NCBI RefSeq assembly: GCF_022059845.1
Contig: NZ_CP091851.1
Coordinates: 4,030,001 to 4,094,000 of the forward strand
DNA length: 64,000 nt
Direction of reading: 5' to 3'
Source: Terrirubrum flagellatum
Lineage (GTDB): Bacteria > Pseudomonadota > Alphaproteobacteria > Rhizobiales > Beijerinckiaceae
Position numbers and translations under genes: made by a program. Of the stretch, positions 28,577 to 37,333 are shown in pieces; position 1 is the stretch's first letter, and each line of letters starts with the position of its first letter. The notes below the pieces were generated by a model. That model saw nothing but the letters and a program-made list of their open reading frames with translations, ran no database searches and was not told the origin of the DNA.

Positions 28577-29953
28577 CTAACCGATATTCTTGTCTATCCG
28601 AATGCCGTGCTTCTTCAACCTGTGCCAAAGGCTGCGTTCGGTGATCCCCAACCGGGCCGCAGCCTTGACCTGGACGCCCTGCGACTCTTTCAGGGCTTCA
28701 ATAATGTAATTCCGTTCGGCTTTCGCTAACTCCGCGTCGAGATCGTCAGGCAGGCGCGAACCAGCGGACGCGCTCGAAGCGCTTTCAAGGACATAGCGGG
28801 GAAGATCGGGCAGGTCCACCGCCGTTCCACGCGCAACGATCACGGCGCGCTCGACGCTATTCTGCAATTCCCTGATATTGCCGGGCCAGGAATAGGCGCG
28901 CATCGCCGTCTCGGCGGCGGGCGAGAAGGAGACGACCTTCTTGCCCATTTCGTCAGCGAACTGTCTGAGAAAGTGCATCGCGATCGCAGGCACATCCTCG
29001 ATCCGCTCGCGCAGGGCTGGCAGGGTCATCGCAAAGACATTCAGACGATAATAGAGATCCTCGCGGAACGAGCGATCGTCGACCATCCGGCGCAAATCCT
29101 TGTGGGTCGCGACGATGATGCGCGCGTCGACGCGCGTGGCGCGATCGCTGCCGACCGCCTCGAAGGTCTGCTCCTGCAAGGCGCGCAGGACCTTCGGCTG
29201 AATCGAGAGCGGCATGTCGCCGACTTCATCAAGAAAGATGGTGCCGCCGTCGGCCGCGGCGAAACGTCCTGACCGCGCCGCGACCGCGCCGGTGAAGGCG
29301 CCGCGGGCATGGCCGAAGAGCTCGCTCTCCAGAAGGTTTTCGGGAATGGCCGCGCAATTGACCGGGATGAACGGCTTCGCGCGGCGCGGGCTGTTGTAAT
29401 GGATGGCGCGCGCCACAAGCTCCTTGCCGGTGCCACTCTCGCCCTGGATCAGCACCGTGGCGCGGCTCGAACAGACTTCCGTGATCTGGCGCAGCACCTG
29501 CTGGAAGGCGGGGCTGTCGCCAATGAGATTGTCGAAGTGGAATTTCTGTTCGATCTCGCGGCGCAGGCGCCTGTTCTCGTCGAGCGTCTCGCCGAGCCTC
29601 AGCGCGCGGTTGATCGTCGCGACGACGTCGTCGACCTCGAAGGGTTTTGAGACATAGTCGAAGGCGCCGTCCTTCACGAGATCGACCGCATCGCGCACGG
29701 ACGCGTAGGCGGTCATGATGATGATCGGCAGATCGGGCCGGTTGACGCGCAGGCGATGCAAGAGTTCGCGACCGCCAAGCTCCGGCATGCGCAGATCAGT
29801 CAGCACCACGTCGACGGCGTTGGCGCGGACGAAATCCTCGGCCGCCACAACCGAGTTGACCGCGAAGGCCTCGATGTCGCGCGCCTCCAGCGCCAGCGCC
29901 AGCACTTCGGCGAGCCGGAGTTCGTCGTCAACGATCAGGACGACTGGACGCAT
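28577..29953 (-). CDS. Sigma54-dependent NtrC/DctD-type response regulator
   Basis: This 458-aa activator has a receiver domain (phospho-acceptor Asp53 in VVLTDLRMPE), an AAA+ domain with Walker A GESGTGKE, the sigma54-contact loop GAFTGA and Walker B GGTIFLDEVGD, and a Fis-type helix-turn-helix (VKAAARLGITERSLWHRLKK). It hydrolyses ATP to open sigma54 promoters from remote sites. It overlaps the kinase gene by 19 nt. A near-consensus sigma54 promoter with upstream palindromes lies at the head of the same operon (37269-37356), so it probably controls its own operon. Confidence 0.95.
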   Translation of the reverse strand: MRPVVLIVDDELRLAEVLALALEARDIEAFAVNSVVAAEDFVRANAVDVVLTDLRMPELGGRELLHRLRVNRPDLPIIIMTAYASVRDAVDLVKDGAFDYVSKPFEVDDVVATINRALRLGETLDENRRLRREIEQKFHFDNLIGDSPAFQQVLRQITEVCSSRATVLIQGESGTGKELVARAIHYNSPRRAKPFIPVNCAAIPENLLESELFGHARGAFTGAVAARSGRFAAADGGTIFLDEVGDMPLSIQPKVLRALQEQTFEAVGSDRATRVDARIIVATHKDLRRMVDDRSFREDLYYRLNVFAMTLPALRERIEDVPAIAMHFLRQFADEMGKKVVSFSPAAETAMRAYSWPGNIRELQNSVERAVIVARGTAVDLPDLPRYVLESASSASAGSRLPDDLDAELAKAERNYIIEALKESQGVQVKAAARLGITERSLWHRLKKHGIRIDKNIG

Positions 29954-31677
29954 TCCTTCTCCGTCACGCTGAGCGCCGGCAGCCGGATGGTGAATTCAGC
30001 GCCATGGCCGGGCTCGCTCCTGCACGAAATCGTGCCGCCATGCTCCTCAATGATCCCTCGCGAGCGCGCAAGACCCAGCCCCGCGCCTTTCGCCTTCGTG
30101 CTGAAGAAAGGATCAAAAATGCGATCGAGCACCTGCGGCTCGATGCCGGCGCCCGTATCGGAGACGATCAGGTTGATCACATCGCCAGCGCGTTCCGCCC
30201 GGATGGTCAGACGGCCCTTCTCGGGCATGGCGTCGAGCGCATTGAGGATGAGATTGAGCAGCACCTGATGCAATTGATCGGGGTCGCCTGATATCAGCAT
30301 CGACTCGCCCGGCTCGGCGACATCGCACTCGACGTTATGCTTCTGCATCTCCGGCGCCGCCATGGCGATCACGCGTGCGACGACATCCGCCATGAGATCA
30401 AGCTGGCATTTCCTCGTCTCGCGCGGGCGGGCGTAGTCGAGGATGTCCTGCACCAGCCGGTCGATGCGGCCGACTTCATCGAGCACGAAGCCGATCAGCC
30501 TGTCCTCGGAAGGCTTCAGCGCCGAGCGCATGCGCACTACCTGGCTCGACGTCTTGATGATGCCAAGCGGATTGCGGATTTCATGGGCGATCATCGCCGC
30601 GGCTTCGCCGAGCACGGCGAATTGCTGGCGCCGACGCATGTCGCTTTCCATCGCCTGCAGACGGCCGAGCTGTTCGGTCATGGCGTTGAAACCGGCTGCG
30701 AGGCGTTCGAGCTCCTGGCCGCCTTCCTCCGGCACGCGAGCCTGATAGTCGCCGCCCGCGACGGCGCGCAGGCCGCGCGTCAGAGCGCGCACGGGCCGCG
30801 AGATTCGCTCAGCGAGAAAGAAGCCGACCACCGTCGATATCGCGCCGGCGATCAGCGCAAGCGCGACGAACAATTGCCATTTCGACAGGCCTTCGAGGCC
30901 GGTCGCCTCGCTCGACACGCGGCAGAGAACAACGCCGACGAGATGGGACTGGTCGTCGCGGATCGCGGCGTAGGCCGTCGCCACCTCATCATCTGGCGAG
31001 CCCAGCGCGACCACGCTTTCGGCGCCGGCCATGAGGCTTTGCAGCGCATCGGTGGAGATCGGCAGCGCCTTGGCCGGATCGCCGTCCGATCCGATCAGTT
31101 TTCCGTCTTCCAATCGCGTGACGCGCACGTCGAGCGATTTGATGCCCTGCGAGACGGTGAAGAATCGTTCATCCAGAATATTCGACACTAGGACATAGTG
31201 ACGCGCGCCCGCGGCGTCGAAAGGTCTGACAGCGGCGATGGCGAGCTTGGTTGCGCCGCTCACCTTCATATTCAGCACCGACTTGAACGCGCGATGCGGC
31301 ATCGATCCGATCGTCGCGGTCGCGCCCGAGGCGTAGCGCGCCGTTCCGTTCTCGTCCTCGATCCTGACATAGTCATAGCCCGCGGCCGCCAGCAGCTCGG
31401 CGTAAGGCTTGATCGAATCGGACGAGCTGAGATCGGCGTCGCGAGACAGGGCCGTCGCGATCGTGGAGGCCGAACGGTCAGCCTCCGTCACCGCGTCGTT
31501 CACCTGACTGACGAGAAAGAGCGACGTCTCGTTCAGCCAGCGCTCGACATTCTGCTGGAAGACGCCAGCGATCGCCTGGGCGGCGAGATAGCTTGCGATC
31601 AGAACCGGCGGCGCGCTCACGAGCACGAAGGCGACGACAAGCCGCCAGCGCAAAGAGAGCGGGCGCGGCCACTTCAT
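29935..31677 (-). CDS. Membrane sensor histidine kinase
   Basis: This kinase of about 580 aa has TM1 at about 13-38 and an extracytoplasmic sensor of about 230 residues that looks like a double-Cache domain (YDYVRIEDENGTARYASGAT). TM2 (about 268-290), HAMP, HisKA with His365 in AMIAHEIRNPLG, and HATPase (LNLILNALDAMPEKG, GLGLARSRGI) follow. The ATG at 31677 is chosen because it overlaps the stop of the DUF2147 gene as ATGA; an in-frame ATG at 31740 with GGAGAG upstream is the alternative. It is the partner of the sigma54 regulator that follows. Confidence 0.92.
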   Translation of the reverse strand: MKWPRPLSLRWRLVVAFVLVSAPPVLIASYLAAQAIAGVFQQNVERWLNETSLFLVSQVNDAVTEADRSASTIATALSRDADLSSSDSIKPYAELLAAAGYDYVRIEDENGTARYASGATATIGSMPHRAFKSVLNMKVSGATKLAIAAVRPFDAAGARHYVLVSNILDERFFTVSQGIKSLDVRVTRLEDGKLIGSDGDPAKALPISTDALQSLMAGAESVVALGSPDDEVATAYAAIRDDQSHLVGVVLCRVSSEATGLEGLSKWQLFVALALIAGAISTVVGFFLAERISRPVRALTRGLRAVAGGDYQARVPEEGGQELERLAAGFNAMTEQLGRLQAMESDMRRRQQFAVLGEAAAMIAHEIRNPLGIIKTSSQVVRMRSALKPSEDRLIGFVLDEVGRIDRLVQDILDYARPRETRKCQLDLMADVVARVIAMAAPEMQKHNVECDVAEPGESMLISGDPDQLHQVLLNLILNALDAMPEKGRLTIRAERAGDVINLIVSDTGAGIEPQVLDRIFDPFFSTKAKGAGLGLARSRGIIEEHGGTISCRSEPGHGAEFTIRLPALSVTEKECVQSS

Positions 31678-32168
31678 GGACGCGCGGAGTTGCGCCCCTG
31701 CCCGGCGCAGCGGCCCAGCGATCGCGGAGCCCGGCTCCATGTCATTGTCTCTCCGAGCGTCTTGACGCCGACATAGCCCCTGATCTTCAGCCGATCGCCT
31801 TCGCGACGGATTTCGAGATCATAGCTCTTCCCCTCCTCGGGATCATAGACGCGGCCATTATCCCAGGCGCCGTTCGATTGCGCCTTGAGGCCGCTCACGA
31901 CCTGGAGGCCGCACACCGGCCGCGACCGCAGGCCGGCGCTCGGATTGTTCTGATCCGTCACCGGCTCGCCTTCGTCAGTCGTCGGCTTTTTCAGCCAGAC
32001 GATGCGGCCGCAGCGCTGCGCGCCGCAGGCCGAAATCTCGACCGCGCCCTCGCCGTCATCGGTGAGCCAGACGCCATTGATGTCGTCGGCCGCGCGCGCA
32101 GGAGCCACGCCGATCAGGCAAGCGCCGGCGATTATCGCGAGAAGCGCGCCTGAAATCCTTGCAATCAT
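31674..32168 (-). CDS. DUF2147 secreted protein
   Basis: This 164-aa exported protein has a signal peptide (LLAIIAGACLIGVAPARA) and a DUF2147 body: GVWLTDDGEGAVEISACG, CGRIVWLKKP, NGRVYDPEEGKSYDLEI, LKIRGYVGVKTLGETMTW. The family is a small periplasmic beta-structure of unknown function found in Proteobacteria. It overlaps the acyltransferase gene by 4 nt upstream (ATGA) and the kinase gene downstream, so it is an integral part of the operon. A role as a periplasmic ligand-binding helper of the kinase is possible but unsupported. Confidence 0.82.
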   Translation of the reverse strand: MIARISGALLAIIAGACLIGVAPARAADDINGVWLTDDGEGAVEISACGAQRCGRIVWLKKPTTDEGEPVTDQNNPSAGLRSRPVCGLQVVSGLKAQSNGAWDNGRVYDPEEGKSYDLEIRREGDRLKIRGYVGVKTLGETMTWSRAPRSLGRCAGQGRNSARP

Positions 32169-33310
32169 ATTTTTCCCGCCGCCTTCAGCCGCCGCAGATC
32201 CGGGTCCCAGCGCGGGAAGCCGGCATAGGGCGCGGCCAGCGCGATGGCGCCGTTCACGATGCGATTGCGATGTTTCACCAGATTCCATGACGGCTTCAGC
32301 GCGCTTCCCAGTCTCACTTTCGAATCATACGCCGTCTGGCCCGACTGCAGCCAGCGCCGCCCTGTCTCGATGCAGAAACGGACATTCTCGATCCAGCTCG
32401 CGACATAGAGATTATGCTCGCGGCCGAGCGGATGAGTCATCCCGAAGAATTTGTCGATGGCGCGGTCGCGCTCCAGCAGCAGCAGATTGAAGCCGGCGAT
32501 GACATCGTCCACCCAGTAGAGCATGAACAGCGCGCGCTCGCCGAGCGCGCCGGAAACGGCCGCGAAATAATCGTCAGGCAATTCCTCGAAATCGCCATAG
32601 CGCAGCGCGCTTGTCGTGCGCGTGTGCTGATAGAGGCGATCAATCTCACCTGCGATATCGGCGATGCCGGTTCGACGCTCGACGCGCAGGCGCGCGCCCC
32701 TGAGCTTGCGGCGCACATCCTTGCGCGTCGCGCCCGACAAGGTCGCGAGATAGAAGTCGATATCCTTCGCGCCGTTGAGATCGAGCGCCGCCACCGGGAG
32801 ACCGTCGATCCCGCCATAGCCTTTGGCGCGCAACCCTTCAGCGAGCGCCGCGTGCTCGGCGCCGGCAATGTCCTTGAAAGCGATGAGCGACACGCCCAGG
32901 CGCTTGCTCTCCTGTTCGATCGCATCGGCGAGCGCGGAAATCACCGCACGTTGCGCCTCATCGCCAAGACCGGGGCGCAGCGCGATGTGGCAGCGATCGG
33001 CGAAGGGAGACCCGACGCCAAGCAGACCCCATTCCAGAAGGTTCGGCGCCCGCGCCGCCAGCGCATCCGTGAGTCGTCGGAGGCCGCCCTGCAACGGCGT
33101 GTCCAACCGATAGCCAAGCTTGAACAGAGGCGCGGCTGCGAGAAGGCCCTGCTCATCGCGGACTTCGACGGCCGATATCTTCACCGCCGCCGGAGGCTTC
33201 GCCTCGCAGGCGCGATAATAGGCCCAGCCTTCGACCTCATCGGGATAACAGGCCGACCATTCCGCCTCGGAGAGCGCGCCGACGCCCGCAACGATGCGGC
33301 TCGTGATCAT
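32165..33310 (-). CDS. FemAB/GNAT-like acyltransferase
   Basis: This protein of about 381 aa has the layout of FemAB-like or BioF2-type acetyltransferases, two GNAT folds. Supporting segments are LIAFKDIAGAEH, VAALDLNGAKDIDFYLATLS with basic KDVRRKLRGARL, and the late ALFMLYWVDDVIAGFNLLLL and NLYVASWIENVRFCIETGRR. The family transfers acyl or aminoacyl groups to amines. The start at 33310 (MITSRIVAG) lies 7 nt after the hydrolase stop. With the aminotransferase upstream, N-acylation of an amine made by this operon is a reasonable guess. Confidence 0.75.
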   Translation of the reverse strand: MITSRIVAGVGALSEAEWSACYPDEVEGWAYYRACEAKPPAAVKISAVEVRDEQGLLAAAPLFKLGYRLDTPLQGGLRRLTDALAARAPNLLEWGLLGVGSPFADRCHIALRPGLGDEAQRAVISALADAIEQESKRLGVSLIAFKDIAGAEHAALAEGLRAKGYGGIDGLPVAALDLNGAKDIDFYLATLSGATRKDVRRKLRGARLRVERRTGIADIAGEIDRLYQHTRTTSALRYGDFEELPDDYFAAVSGALGERALFMLYWVDDVIAGFNLLLLERDRAIDKFFGMTHPLGREHNLYVASWIENVRFCIETGRRWLQSGQTAYDSKVRLGSALKPSWNLVKHRNRIVNGAIALAAPYAGFPRWDPDLRRLKAAGKI

Positions 33311-33317
33311 AACGCTC

Positions 33318-34202
33318 TTAGAGAGCGCGCAGGCGGCTCGCGGCGGCCTGCGCCTTCTCGCGCGCTTCGGCGGCGACATTATCGATGAAGGAGGCAGCGC
33401 GCTCCATCACGAGGCCACGCTGGCGATCGACGGTGACGAGGTGATAGCTGTCGTCGAGGATCAAAGTCTCGACGAGACCGCCGAGCTTCTTCTGGAGATA
33501 ATGCGCGTTCGAGATGCTGGCGATGTCGTCGTCGCGCGAATGAACGAGGAAGGTCGGCTGGCGCACCTTGCCAAGATCGGGCTTCAGCGCGTCGACGAGG
33601 CGCCACATCTCCTTCAGCGCGCGCGCCGGCGTCGCCATCAGGCCGGCGACGGTTGAATCGCCGGACATCATCGCGCTCGCGACCAATGCGCGGATACGCT
33701 CATCCTTGAGGCCATAAGGCTCGCGCTCGACGAAGCGATAGCGGCTGCCATGCGGCGTGTTGATGAACCATTTCAGCAGGAAGCTGTACCAGGGGATCGA
33801 CCAGCCATCATACCAGAGCGTCGGCGCCAGCATCATGAGGCCGTGGATGCGCTCGGGCTCGCGCGCGGCGAGACGCGCTGCAAGCACCGCGCCCATGGAG
33901 AGACCACCGACAATCACCGTGTCGCAGCGCTCTTCCAGCTTCGCGAGAGCGGCGAGCGCGCTCGCCTCCCAATCCTGCCAGCGCGTGGCGATGAGATCAT
34001 CCTCGCTCCCGCAATGGCCGGCGAGATGGCAGCAGAGAACCGTCGAGCCGGCGGAGGCGAGATGGCGCGCGAGCGACTTCATTTCGAGCGGCGTGCCGCC
34101 GAGGCCATGGATCAGCAGCACGCCGACGCGGCCGCGCTCCATGAGAATGCTGCGGTCCTGAATTCCAGGCTTGCGGAGCGGCGTAACGACGGCTTCGGGC
34201 AT
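33318..34202 (-). CDS. Alpha/beta hydrolase (carboxylesterase/monoglyceride lipase-like)
   Basis: This 294-aa hydrolase has the oxyanion motif LLIHGLGGTPLEM, nucleophile elbow VGGLSMGAVLA, an acid in FLVHSRDDDI and a histidine in LILDDSYHLVTVDRQ. The lid region matches the carboxylesterase/thermophilic esterase group (GTPLEMKSLARHLA). It acts in the cytoplasm, as no signal peptide is present. Its ATG shares one base with the arginase-like gene's TAA stop (TAATG), an indication of coupling. The substrate is not evident. Confidence 0.87.
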   Translation of the reverse strand: MPEAVVTPLRKPGIQDRSILMERGRVGVLLIHGLGGTPLEMKSLARHLASAGSTVLCCHLAGHCGSEDDLIATRWQDWEASALAALAKLEERCDTVIVGGLSMGAVLAARLAAREPERIHGLMMLAPTLWYDGWSIPWYSFLLKWFINTPHGSRYRFVEREPYGLKDERIRALVASAMMSGDSTVAGLMATPARALKEMWRLVDALKPDLGKVRQPTFLVHSRDDDIASISNAHYLQKKLGGLVETLILDDSYHLVTVDRQRGLVMERAASFIDNVAAEAREKAQAAASRLRAL

Positions 34203-35119
34203 TACGCCGCAACCTTCTCGAATGCGTTGAACAGGCGGCGATTGGCCGTGTCGTTCACGGCCGTCGCATTGATCGGCGACGGTCGCGAATTTGGCCGGTC
34301 CGTATAGGACAGAAAGGCGCGGAATGGATCGCGGAAGCGCGGCGGCGAATAGTCGCCGCAGATATCAGCGCCAAGGATCGGCCGATGCGCGGCGAGCTTT
34401 TCGATCGCCTCGACGACATGATCGAGCGACATGCCGCCCTGATCCCAGTTGGTGATGGCTTCGTCGGCGCCGACGACATCCTTGTCGATGCTGAGCCAGA
34501 GGCCGCAATCCGGCAGCCGCGCGCAGAGATCGTCAAGAAAATCCGACCAGGATTCGTTCGCGAGATTGCGCCAGACGAGACGTCCGCCCTCCGTGCGCAC
34601 GCCGGGCGCATCGACCGCCGCGCCCCAGAGTTTCGTCTCCGCGGCGCGCCAGGCGTGAACCTCAAGCCTGCCCTGACGGATCGCTTCGAGATTCGCCGTC
34701 TTCAATTCCGGCTGCGCGAGATCATCGCCCGAGGGACCGATGGTGATGATCTTCTCGACGTGGGACAGCGCCAGCGCCTTGTTGATCCAGGAGCCGCAAT
34801 TCACCGAACCGGGAAACCGCACCCAATCCGGATGATTGTCGAAATGGATCACCGTCACGCGCTGATCGAACCTGCGCAGCAGGGGAAAAGCGAGATGATG
34901 GAAATCACCGGAGCCAAGGAAGAAGATATTCGCGCCCTGGCTCGCGGCTTCATTCAGACGCGCGTCGAGGCTGCGCAGCGCGCCGCGGCTTGCGACAATG
35001 CGCAGACGCGGCGCGAGATCGCGCGCATCGACAAGATCAGCCTCACCCGATGCGGCGAGCCCAGCCAGAAATGGCTGGGACGACACCGCTTCGTCGCAAT
35101 CGAGGAGGCAGGCGCGCAT
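34202..35119 (-). CDS. Arginase/deacetylase-fold (ureohydrolase family) protein
   Basis: The 305-aa protein has arginase-family metal motifs in diverged form: LGSGDFHHL (Asp72, His74), HFDNHPD (Asp94, His96, Asp98) and LSIDKDVVGADE (Asp212, Asp214). Arginases, agmatinases and formiminoglutamases hydrolyse guanidino or imino groups with a Mn2+ pair. The canonical GGDHS, DAHxD and SxDxDxxDP are altered, so the substrate probably differs from arginine. It lies 9 nt after the aminotransferase gene. Confidence 0.8.
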   Translation of the reverse strand: MRACLLDCDEAVSSQPFLAGLAASGEADLVDARDLAPRLRIVASRGALRSLDARLNEAASQGANIFFLGSGDFHHLAFPLLRRFDQRVTVIHFDNHPDWVRFPGSVNCGSWINKALALSHVEKIITIGPSGDDLAQPELKTANLEAIRQGRLEVHAWRAAETKLWGAAVDAPGVRTEGGRLVWRNLANESWSDFLDDLCARLPDCGLWLSIDKDVVGADEAITNWDQGGMSLDHVVEAIEKLAAHRPILGADICGDYSPPRFRDPFRAFLSYTDRPNSRPSPINATAVNDTANRRLFNAFEKVAA

Positions 35120-35128
35120 CGCGAGAGA

Positions 35129-36559
35129 CTAGTTGCGCGTGACGCGGGTGAAGAGCTGATCGAGCAGCGCGACCGCCATGTCGATCTCCTCCATGGAGAT
35201 CATCAGCGACGGCGCCAGCGTCAGCACATTCTTGTGGTAGCCGCCGACATCAAGCACGAGGCCATAGTTGCGACCCTTGTAGGTCAGGTCGCCCTTCATG
35301 CCTTCATCCGACATGCGATCGACCAGCGCTTTCGACGGCGTGTAGCTGTCATGCGGCTCGCAGATTTCGGCGCGCAGCGCGAGGCCGAGGCCATCGACAT
35401 CGCCGACGATCTTGTGGCGGCGCTGCAGTTCCTTCAGCCCTTCGAGGAAGTAGGCGCCCTTGCGCATGACGGACGCCTCGAAATCCTGCTCGCGCGTGAG
35501 CTTGAGCGTTTCGAGCGCGACGGCGGTGCCGAGCGGATTGGCGTTGAAGGTCGAATGGGTCGAGCCCGGCGGGAAGATCGTCGGATTGATCAAGGCTTCC
35601 TTCGCCCACACGCCGGAGAGCGGGTTGAGGCCGTTGGTCAGCGCCTTGCCGAACACCAGCACGTCAGGCTGCACGCCGAAATGCTCGATCGACCAGAGTT
35701 TGCCCGTGCGATAGAGGCCCATCTGGATTTCATCGACGACGAGCAGAATGCCGTACTTGTCGAGAACCTTCTTCAATTCGCTGAAGAAATTCATCGGCGG
35801 GATGACATAGCCGCCGGTGCCCTGCAGCGGCTCGACATAGAAGGCCGCATATTCGCACTGGCCGGTCTTCGGGTCCCAGACGCCGTTATATTCGCTTTCG
35901 AACAGGCGCTCGAACTGCTTCACGCAGAGCATGCCGTACTCTTCCTTCGACATGCCCTTGGGGCCGCGGAAGTGGTAGGGGAACGGAATGAACTGCGCGC
36001 GGTCGCTGAAATGGCCGTAGCGGCGGCGATAACGATAGGACGAGGTGATCGCCGAGGCGCCAAGCGTGCGGCCGTGATAGCCGCCCTCGAAGGCGAACAT
36101 CAGGCTCTTCCCGTTCGAGGCGTTGCGCACGATCTTCAGCGAATCCTCGACCGCCTGGGAGCCGCCGACATTGAAATGGACGCGGCCCTTATGGCCGAAC
36201 TTGGCTTCGGCGTCCTTCGCGATCATCGCGGCAAGCTCGATCTTCTCGCGATGGAGATATTGGCTCGCGACCTGCGGCAGACGGTCGATCTGGCGCTTCA
36301 GCGCATCATTAAGGCGGCGATTGGAATATCCGAAATTGACCGCGGAGTACCACATCTGCAGATCGAGGAACGAACGGCCCGCGGCGTCGCGCATGAAGGA
36401 GCCGTCGCAGGATTCGAAAATCTTCGGCGCTTCGGTGTAATGAACCGTGTCGCCCCACGAGCAGTATTCGCGCTCCAGCGCGAGCAGTTCGGCTTCGTCT
36501 GCGGCGACGTCATTGGCGGCGGTGAATTTCACCGCGGCGTTATTCTGCATGATTCTCAT
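35129..36559 (-). CDS. Class III PLP-dependent aminotransferase
   Basis: This 476-aa fold-type I enzyme shows class III marks: LDLQMWYSAVNFGYSN, EGGYHGRTLGAS, the PLP-binding Asp276 in VVDEIQMGLYRTG and Lys305 in LVFGKALTNGLNPLSG. Relatives transaminate omega-amino groups of ornithine, 4-aminobutyrate, diaminobutyrate or putrescine. It overlaps the phosphatase gene by 20 nt and is followed 9 nt later by the arginase-like gene. The pairing suggests conversion between a keto or aldehyde compound and an amine. Confidence 0.9.
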   Translation of the reverse strand: MRIMQNNAAVKFTAANDVAADEAELLALEREYCSWGDTVHYTEAPKIFESCDGSFMRDAAGRSFLDLQMWYSAVNFGYSNRRLNDALKRQIDRLPQVASQYLHREKIELAAMIAKDAEAKFGHKGRVHFNVGGSQAVEDSLKIVRNASNGKSLMFAFEGGYHGRTLGASAITSSYRYRRRYGHFSDRAQFIPFPYHFRGPKGMSKEEYGMLCVKQFERLFESEYNGVWDPKTGQCEYAAFYVEPLQGTGGYVIPPMNFFSELKKVLDKYGILLVVDEIQMGLYRTGKLWSIEHFGVQPDVLVFGKALTNGLNPLSGVWAKEALINPTIFPPGSTHSTFNANPLGTAVALETLKLTREQDFEASVMRKGAYFLEGLKELQRRHKIVGDVDGLGLALRAEICEPHDSYTPSKALVDRMSDEGMKGDLTYKGRNYGLVLDVGGYHKNVLTLAPSLMISMEEIDMAVALLDQLFTRVTRN

Positions 36560-37244
36560 CCTCGTTCATGTCGCGCGCCGCGGCCGGCGCAGTGCGCGCA
36601 TGGGCCGACAGGCATTGCATCAGCAATCTCGGAACATCCGAGAAATCATGGAACGCAGTATGCGGCAGGTTCTGCTCGCGGCAATGGGCCACGAGCTTCG
36701 ACTTGGCGAACACCATGTCGACCTGGCCAGCGCCGCAGAAGTCCGAGCGGCCGTCGCCGATCAGAATATCGAAGCTGCGCGCGCTCGCCATCGTCCGGCA
36801 TTTGCAGTGACCAGACAGGGCGCGGCAGTCATCGCTCGCATGAGGGAAGGAGAGCCTCCACCTGTCTTCGCCAAGCGATTCGAGCCTGTTCGCCCTGACC
36901 GGCAGATCAAGGCCGGCGCGGCCGAGCGCCGTCCGCACCACGCGGTCGAGACCGTCCGAGACCACCATGAGCGGAACGCCCAGCCGCTCGCACAGCCGCG
37001 CGAACGCCGTGAAATGAGGATCGAGCGCGACGCCGTCGATGAAGGCGTCCAGCTCGGCCGGCGTGGCGCGGACCAGATCGATCTGGCGCACCATGCATTC
37101 GCGCGAGCCTATTTCCCCGCGCTCCCACGACTCCTCAACAGCGAGCCACGCCTTGTCGGCGAAGCGCTGGAGAAGAAGGTCTGTCGTATCCGAAAGCGAA
37201 ATCGTTCCGTCGAAGTCGACGAACACCCGAAAGTTTGTACTCAT
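36540..37244 (-). CDS. MtnX/SerB-like HAD-IB phosphatase
   Basis: This 234-aa HAD phosphatase has motif I FVDFDGTISLSDTTD (nucleophile and acid/base aspartates), motif II VVSDG, and motif IV LIGDGRSDFCGAG. Size and motifs match MtnX/phosphoserine phosphatase-like enzymes. No methionine-salvage genes are nearby, so a phosphorylated intermediate of another pathway is the likely substrate. It is the first gene of the eleven-gene run, preceded by AGGGGAC and a sigma54-type promoter about 25-40 nt upstream. Confidence 0.87.
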   Translation of the reverse strand: MSTNFRVFVDFDGTISLSDTTDLLLQRFADKAWLAVEESWERGEIGSRECMVRQIDLVRATPAELDAFIDGVALDPHFTAFARLCERLGVPLMVVSDGLDRVVRTALGRAGLDLPVRANRLESLGEDRWRLSFPHASDDCRALSGHCKCRTMASARSFDILIGDGRSDFCGAGQVDMVFAKSKLVAHCREQNLPHTAFHDFSDVPRLLMQCLSAHARTAPAAARDMNEDENHAE

Positions 37245-37268
37245 TGTCCCCTGTGCCCGTCATACTTC

Positions 37269-37284
37269 AGCAACAGGCATGCCA
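37269..37284 (-). promoter_or_regulatory. Sigma54 (RpoN) promoter of the eleven-gene operon
   Basis: Read on the minus strand: TGGCATG-CCTG-TTGCT, one mismatch from the consensus TGGCACG-N4-TTGCW, with GG and GC exactly 10 nt apart. Transcription should start near 37258, leaving a leader of about 14 nt containing AGGGGAC before the phosphatase ATG at 37244. The operon itself encodes a GAFTGA-type activator. Confidence 0.72.
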
Positions 37285-37308
37285 AGGTCCGGCCTTAAGG
37301 GAATCAAT

Positions 37309-37321
37309 AAGTTAGTAACTT
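37309..37321. promoter_or_regulatory. Palindrome, candidate activator site 1
   Basis: A perfect 13-bp palindrome AAGTTA-G-TAACTT. Its centre lies about 57 nt upstream of the predicted sigma54 start site, within the usual range of enhancer-type activator sites. Confidence 0.5.
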
Positions 37322-37333
37322 TTGGCAGCCTCC

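Noticed and set aside
34385-36898. An 837-codon open frame on the plus strand opposite the aminotransferase and arginase-like genes
   Set aside because: It is antisense to well-supported genes, is extremely Arg/His/Ala-rich as mirror frames in GC-rich DNA are, and has no recognisable domain or ribosome site.
36540-37244. Annotation of the HAD phosphatase as the methionine-salvage enzyme MtnX
   Set aside because: The motifs allow it, but no other methionine-salvage gene is near and the operon context points to another substrate.
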